Shown here: positions 59,949 through 64,000 of the stretch, piece after piece
How positions within the stretch are numbered: the first letter of the stretch is position 1
Layout: each line of letters opens with the position of its first letter
Assembly: GCF_001517405.1 (NCBI RefSeq)
Contig: NZ_LN907827.1
Span: 1,742,587-1,806,586 of the forward strand
DNA from: Duffyella gerundensis
GTDB lineage: Bacteria > Pseudomonadota > Gammaproteobacteria > Enterobacterales > Enterobacteriaceae
Length of the DNA stretch: 64,000 bases
Reading direction: 5' to 3'
Made by a program: the position numbers and the translations under genes
Notes under the pieces: generated by a model
The model's database searches: none
What the model was told of the DNA's origin: nothing
Seen by the model: the letters and a program-made list of their open reading frames with translations, nothing else

Positions 59949-60068
59949 AAAAAAAAGCCCATCACATGGGATGGGCAAAGACTACACACAGCAATTCTTT
60001 TACTTTACTCAGGGGAAAAAGGTTGTTTTAAAATCAGGGGTTTGATCTCAAACATGTGACTCATGTTA
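59949..60068 (-). ncRNA. rprA: Hfq-dependent sRNA RprA
   Basis: The minus strand carries CCCCTGAGT followed by GAATTGCTGTGTGTAGTCTT and TGCCCATC...GATGGGC plus eight Ts, almost base-for-base the 3' half of E. coli RprA. It is placed beside ydiK, as in E. coli. The terminator stem is 59957-59963 with 59970-59976. A 5' hairpin AACATG/CATGTT (60051-60067) replaces the E. coli 5' stem. The start near 60068 is inferred from TACGAT at 60075-60080. RprA activates rpoS translation and represses csgD. A second CCCCTGA copy is seen at 60034-60040 besides the conserved one at 60009-60015. Confidence 0.9.
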
Positions 60069-60091
60069 TTCAGCATCGTAGCGGGCGTCTT

Positions 60092-60105
60092 TAAGAATCC
60101 TCTTA
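60092..60105 (-). promoter_or_regulatory. RcsB box of rprA
   Basis: The minus strand reads TAAGAGGATTCTTA, a near-perfect inverted repeat that fits the RcsB consensus and lies upstream of the inferred -10 (60075-60080). rprA is a standard RcsB target. Confidence 0.82.
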
Positions 60106-60295
60106 TTAGTTTACGGCGGATAATCTTTTCCCGTAATTCGACGTTATTTGCCGCAAAAAATGAGAAGCTCAGGTAATGTGTTGCCTGACATTTAAGCGTT
60201 TTTTAACAAAAAAAGCGTTTTAAGGTTTAACAGTGTTAATCAGAACACGGGAAAATATTTTTCAGCGGCCCGGTAATGAAACCGCTGATTTACAC
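60106..60295. other. Intergenic region between rprA promoter and ydiK 3' end
   Basis: About 190 bp, AT-rich. TCAGCGG (60262-60268) and CCGCTGA (60282-60288) form a short inverted repeat next to the ydiK stop. No T-tract is in place on the minus strand, so it is only a possible terminator. No gene seen. Confidence 0.5.
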
Positions 60296-61417
60296 TTAGA
60301 AGGTCTTGCGTAGCTCTTCCTGATCCTCTGCCAGCTCGTCTATCACTTCCTGCGGCGAGCCATCCGGCGCAGGCGCTTCGTGCATCCAGGCCGACACCAG
60401 GCGATAAGAGACCGCCAGTACTACCGGGCCAATAAACAGGCCAATCATACCAAAAGCTACCAGGCCGCCGATGACGCCAGAGAGAATCAGGATCATAGGC
60501 AGATCGGCGCCCATGCGGATAAGCATCGGCCGCAGGAAGTTATCCAGCGTACCCACTACGCAGCTCCAGACCAGCAGCACAGTGCCCCAGGTGGTGTCGC
60601 CGCTCCAGTAGAGCCAGATGATCGCGGGCACCAGCACCAGCAGCGGCCCAAGCTGAACCAGGCAAAAGAAAATCATCAGCACGGTGAGCAGCGTGGCGTA
60701 GGGAATGCCCGATATCGCGAGGCCAATGCCGCCGAGCACGCCCTGCACCAGCGCGGTGACCACCACACCCAGCGCCACGGCGCGGATCGCCTGACCCGCC
60801 AGCAGTACCGCCGCATCACCGCGGCGTGAGGCGAGACGATAGGCAAAATGTCGAATGCCGTTGCCCACCTGCTCACCACGCCAGTAGAGCAGCACGCTGA
60901 ACAGCAGCATCAAACCGAGATGGAGCATAAAGCGGCCAAAGTGACCCGCCTGGGCAAAAAAGAAACCGGTGGTGCGGCCAATGTAAGGCTGCACCTTGCG
61001 CATAATGGCCGTACCCCCGGCATCAACCTGGGTGTGATAACCGGCAAAAAGCTTCTTGCCAATGACCGGCACGTCGTTGAGCCAGGTCAGCGCAGGCAGT
61101 TGCAGGTGACCGGAGGTGATCCAGGCGATCACCGGTGCGCTGTTATCGATCAGGCTGTTGACCAGCAGCACCACCGGAATAATGAACACCAGCAGCAAAA
61201 TCAGCGTCATGGCCACCACCGCCAGCGAACGTCGTCCCCACAACCAGGACTGGAGCTTGAGCATCAGCGGCCAGGTGGCAATCACCACCATGCTCGCCCA
61301 GGCAAAGCCGAGGATAAAGGGTTGCACCACCCAAAAGCAGGCGACGATAAGAATAAGAATGAACATCAGTGAAAACAGTATTTGCGGTAAATCCATGCTG
61401 CGATGCAGGTTTTTCAT
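60296..61417 (-). CDS. ydiK: AI-2E-family (UPF0118) membrane transporter YdiK
   Basis: Inner-membrane protein of 373 residues (E. coli 370) with about seven or eight helices. Conserved pieces are VVQPFILGFAWASMVVIATWP, YWRGEQVGNGIRHFAYRLASRRGDAAVLLAGQAIRAVALGVVVTAL (long stretch shared with YdiK, cited here as YWRGEQVGNGIRHFA and AVALGVVVTALVQGVLGGIG) and RMGADLPMILILSGVIGGL. Substrate is unknown; family members export AI-2 or act as Na+/H+ antiporters. Start MKNLHRSMDLPQ. Confidence 0.93.
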   Translation of the reverse strand: MKNLHRSMDLPQILFSLMFILILIVACFWVVQPFILGFAWASMVVIATWPLMLKLQSWLWGRRSLAVVAMTLILLLVFIIPVVLLVNSLIDNSAPVIAWITSGHLQLPALTWLNDVPVIGKKLFAGYHTQVDAGGTAIMRKVQPYIGRTTGFFFAQAGHFGRFMLHLGLMLLFSVLLYWRGEQVGNGIRHFAYRLASRRGDAAVLLAGQAIRAVALGVVVTALVQGVLGGIGLAISGIPYATLLTVLMIFFCLVQLGPLLVLVPAIIWLYWSGDTTWGTVLLVWSCVVGTLDNFLRPMLIRMGADLPMILILSGVIGGLVAFGMIGLFIGPVVLAVSYRLVSAWMHEAPAPDGSPQEVIDELAEDQEELRKTF

Positions 61418-61622
61418 TGTCTAACCCGGTCCTTAATCTCTCTCAGGTGGCGCATCCAGATGATGCACGACGGGAATATCATGAAGCATTTACGGGGATT
61501 GCAACAGAGGCAGTCACAGGGATTTTATCGCCGCTGAAATCAGAGCGATGGGGTTAAAAATATGATAAAACCACCTATCTCCGACTAACAACGCAATCGA
61601 TTCGCTCACTGGTTATCCCATC

Positions 61623-64000
61623 ATGATCCCACAGATTTCCCAGGCGCCAGGGTTGGTACAGCTGGTACTGACTTTCCTCAACACCCTTGAGCAGCAAGGC
61701 TTTACTGGTGATACCGCCACCAGCTATGCCGATCGCCTTACCGTCTCCACGGACAACAGCATTTATCAGCAGCTGCCCGATGCGGTGATTTTTCCCCGAT
61801 CTACCGCCGATGTGGCGCTGATTGCACGCGTGGCGGGTGAAACGCGCTTTGAGAGCCTGGTGTTTACACCGCGTGGCGGCGGCACCGGTACTAACGGTCA
61901 GTCGCTGAATCAGGGCATCGTGGTCGACATGTCGCGCTACATGAATCGCATTCTGGAAATCAATCCTGAACAGGGCTGGGTACGCGTTGAGGCAGGCGTG
62001 ATAAAAGATCAGCTCAATGCCTGGCTGAAGCCGTATGGCTTCTTTTTCTCACCGGAGCTTTCCACCAGCAACCGCGCTACGCTGGGCGGCATGATCAATA
62101 CCGATGCCTCTGGCCAGGGATCGCTGGTGTATGGCAAAACGTCCGATCATGTGCTGGCCCTGCGTGCCGTGCTGTTGGGTGGGGAAATCCTTGATACGCG
62201 AGCCATGCCGGTGGCGCTGGCCGAACAACTGGCGCAGGAGCAGACGCCGGAAGGGCGCATCTATGCCACGGTGCTGGAACGCTGCCGCGAGCAGCGCGCG
62301 CTGATTGTGGAGAAGTTTCCGGCATTAAATCGCTTTCTGACCGGCTACGACCTGCGCCACGTGCTCAGCGACGATCTGCAAACCTTCGATCTGACCCGCA
62401 TCCTGTGTGGCGCAGAAGGCACGCTGGCCTTTATCAGCGAAGCACGGCTGGATATCACGCCGATCCCAAAAGCGCGTCAGCTGGTGAATATCAAATACAA
62501 CTCTTTTGATGCCGCATTGCGTAACGCGCCGTTGCTGGTCGAGGCGCAGGCGTTGTCGGTAGAGACCGTGGATTCAAAAGTGCTCAATCTGGCGCGGGAA
62601 GATATCGTCTGGCATTCGGTGCGTGAGCTGATTGCAGATGTGCCGGATCAAGAGATGCTCGGCCTGAATATCGTTGAGTTTGCCGGTAACGACGTGGCGC
62701 TGATCGACAGCCAGGTTAACGCGCTCTGTGCCCGGCTTGATGCGCTGATGGCGCAACAGGAAGCGGGCGTCATCGGTTATCAGCTCTGCGAGGACTTAGC
62801 GGGGATTGAGCGTATCTATGCGATGCGCAAGAAAGCGGTTGGTCTGTTGGGCAATGCCAAAGGGCGCGCCAAACCCATTCCGTTTGTGGAAGATACCGCC
62901 GTGCCGCCGCAGCATCTCGCCGACTATATCAGCGACTTTCGTGCGCTGCTGGACAGCCATGGCCTGAGTTATGGCATGTTTGGTCACGTTGATGCCGGCG
63001 TGCTGCATGTGCGACCCGCGTTAGACATGTGCGATCCGCAACAGGAGATGCTGATGAAGCAGATCTCCGATGAAGTGGTGGCACTGACCGCGCGCTATGG
63101 CGGATTACTGTGGGGCGAGCACGGTAAGGGATACCGCGCGCAATACAGTCCCGCCTTTTTTGGCGACACGCTGTACAACGAGCTGCGCCGCATCAAAGCT
63201 GCCTTTGATCCGCTGAACCGGCTGAATCCAGGTAAAATCTGTACGCCAATCGGCGTTGACGATCCGATGATGCCGGTTGATGGCGTCAAGCGCGGCACCT
63301 TTGATCGCCAGATTCCGGTGGCGGTACGCAGTGACTGGCGCGGCGCCATGGAGTGCAACGGTAACGGGCTGTGCTTTAATTTCGACGTACGCAGTCCGAT
63401 GTGTCCCTCAATGAAAATCACCGCGAACCGCATTCACTCGCCAAAAGGCCGGGCGACCTTGACCCGTGAATGGTTGCGATTGCTGGTGGAAAAGGGTGTC
63501 GATCCGCTGGAGCTGGAGCAGCATCTGCCGACGCGTTCGGTGAGCCTGCGCGCCTTGATCAGCCGCACGCGCAATAGTTGGTACGCCAGCAAAGGGGAAT
63601 ACGACTTTTCGCACGAGGTAAAGGAGGCGATGTCGGGCTGTCTGGCCTGCAAAGCCTGCTCTACCCAGTGCCCGATTAAGATCGACGTGCCTGGCTTCCG
63701 ATCGCGCTTCCTGCAGCTCTACCATACGCGCTACCTGCGCCCGGTAAGCGATCATCTGGTTGCGGGAGTGGAAACGTACGCGCCGCTGATGGCCAAAGCG
63801 CCGAAAGCGTTCAATTTCTTTCTGCGGCAGCCGTGGTTGCGTGAACTGAGCCGCCAGCATATTGGCATGGTGGATCTGCCGCTGCTTTCGTCGCCTTCAC
63901 TGAAGCAGCAGCTCTCCGGCCATCCCGCCTGCGCAATGACGCTGGAGCAACTGGAAGCCGAAAGCGCAGAGAAAAGAGCCAATCGTGTGTTGATCGTGCA
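61623..64000 (+). CDS. ydiJ: FAD/4Fe-4S oxidoreductase YdiJ (D-2-hydroxyglutarate dehydrogenase type), 3' truncated by window
   Basis: From ATG 61623 the frame stays open to the window end (792 codons of about 1018 in E. coli). It starts MIPQISQAPGLVQLVLTF as in E. coli. The FAD-binding PCMH domain has TPRGGGTGTNGQSLNQGI (R84 region) and NRATLGGMINTDASGQG; the FAD-linked oxidase C-terminal domain has GMFGHVDAGVLHVRPALD and LNPGKIC. Iron-sulfur cysteines C673, C676, C679 and C683 form CxxCxxCxxxCP. Recent work on E. coli and Ralstonia YdiJ reports D-2-hydroxyglutarate dehydrogenase activity. No strong RBS is seen. The CCG-domain end is outside the window. Confidence 0.93.
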   Translation, partial: MIPQISQAPGLVQLVLTFLNTLEQQGFTGDTATSYADRLTVSTDNSIYQQLPDAVIFPRSTADVALIARVAGETRFESLVFTPRGGGTGTNGQSLNQGIVVDMSRYMNRILEINPEQGWVRVEAGVIKDQLNAWLKPYGFFFSPELSTSNRATLGGMINTDASGQGSLVYGKTSDHVLALRAVLLGGEILDTRAMPVALAEQLAQEQTPEGRIYATVLERCREQRALIVEKFPALNRFLTGYDLRHVLSDDLQTFDLTRILCGAEGTLAFISEARLDITPIPKARQLVNIKYNSFDAALRNAPLLVEAQALSVETVDSKVLNLAREDIVWHSVRELIADVPDQEMLGLNIVEFAGNDVALIDSQVNALCARLDALMAQQEAGVIGYQLCEDLAGIERIYAMRKKAVGLLGNAKGRAKPIPFVEDTAVPPQHLADYISDFRALLDSHGLSYGMFGHVDAGVLHVRPALDMCDPQQEMLMKQISDEVVALTARYGGLLWGEHGKGYRAQYSPAFFGDTLYNELRRIKAAFDPLNRLNPGKICTPIGVDDPMMPVDGVKRGTFDRQIPVAVRSDWRGAMECNGNGLCFNFDVRSPMCPSMKITANRIHSPKGRATLTREWLRLLVEKGVDPLELEQHLPTRSVSLRALISRTRNSWYASKGEYDFSHEVKEAMSGCLACKACSTQCPIKIDVPGFRSRFLQLYHTRYLRPVSDHLVAGVETYAPLMAKAPKAFNFFLRQPWLRELSRQHIGMVDLPLLSSPSLKQQLSGHPACAMTLEQLEAESAEKRANRVLIV

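Overview
The window is chromosomal backbone of a member of the Enterobacterales. Gene order follows the E. coli 38-39 minute region for much of its length (astCADBE-spy-cho-nadE-osmE-katE-tcyP-ydjM-hxpB-yniB-yniA-ydiZ-ydiY-thrS-infC-rpmI-rplT-pheM-pheST-ihfA-btuCED-nlpC-ydiV-selO-aroH-ppsR-ppsA-rprA-ydiK-ydiJ). Inserted or exchanged blocks (a nas operon, a cyanide-insensitive-type bd oxidase, kduID, a Cys-rich copper-protein locus) point to Erwiniaceae (Pantoea/Mixta/Erwinia type). That placement is an inference from gene content and GC richness. No phage, insertion sequence, integrase or CRISPR array was seen.

Region 1 (1-11 kb) is nitrate assimilation. It holds the tail of the antiterminator gene nasR, a leader with NtrC sites, a sigma-54 promoter and an ANTAR-type attenuator, then nasF-nasE-nasD (nitrate ABC importer), a fused nasC-nasB, nasA and a uroporphyrinogen-III methyltransferase that supplies siroheme precursor. 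Region 2 (11-15.2 kb) holds an intimin/invasin-type beta-barrel protein facing a cioAB-like quinol oxidase operon with a DUF2474 small subunit. Region 3 (15.2-22.5 kb) is the arginine succinyltransferase operon astCADBE behind a second sigma-54 promoter, followed by spy. Nitrogen limitation (NtrC) therefore appears to govern both nas and ast.

Region 4 (22.5-39 kb) is stress and housekeeping: an SDR oxidoreductase, SOS gene cho, nadE, a TetR/MFS efflux pair, osmE, katE, tcyP, SOS gene ydjM, pectin/uronate genes kduID with a KdgR box, hxpB, yniB, yniA, a YdiZ/GhoS-like protein and the outer-membrane protein YdiY. pfkB, which sits between ydiZ and ydiY in E. coli, is absent. Region 5 (39-41.7 kb) is a small accessory stretch: yciG, a small zinc-ribbon protein, an atypical tRNA derived from tRNA-Gly with an altered anticodon arm, a 19-cysteine four-helix-bundle protein and a His-rich membrane protein.

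Region 6 (41.7-50 kb) is the translation superoperon thrS-infC-rpmI-rplT-pheM-pheST-ihfA, with the thrS anticodon-mimic operator, the AUU start of infC and the pheM attenuator all visible, then a DUF2502 protein. Region 7 (50-64 kb) holds btuCED, nlpC, a YdiV-like degenerate EAL protein, selO, aroH, ppsR/ppsA (Cra box between them), the sRNA rprA with an RcsB box and an apparently duplicated CCCCUGA segment, ydiK and the 5' three quarters of ydiJ.

The observations I rate highest are the atypical tRNA (39918-39991), the NasC-NasB fusion with a preserved internal start, the two-motif RprA, and a transcription terminator lying antisense inside the DUF2474 gene.
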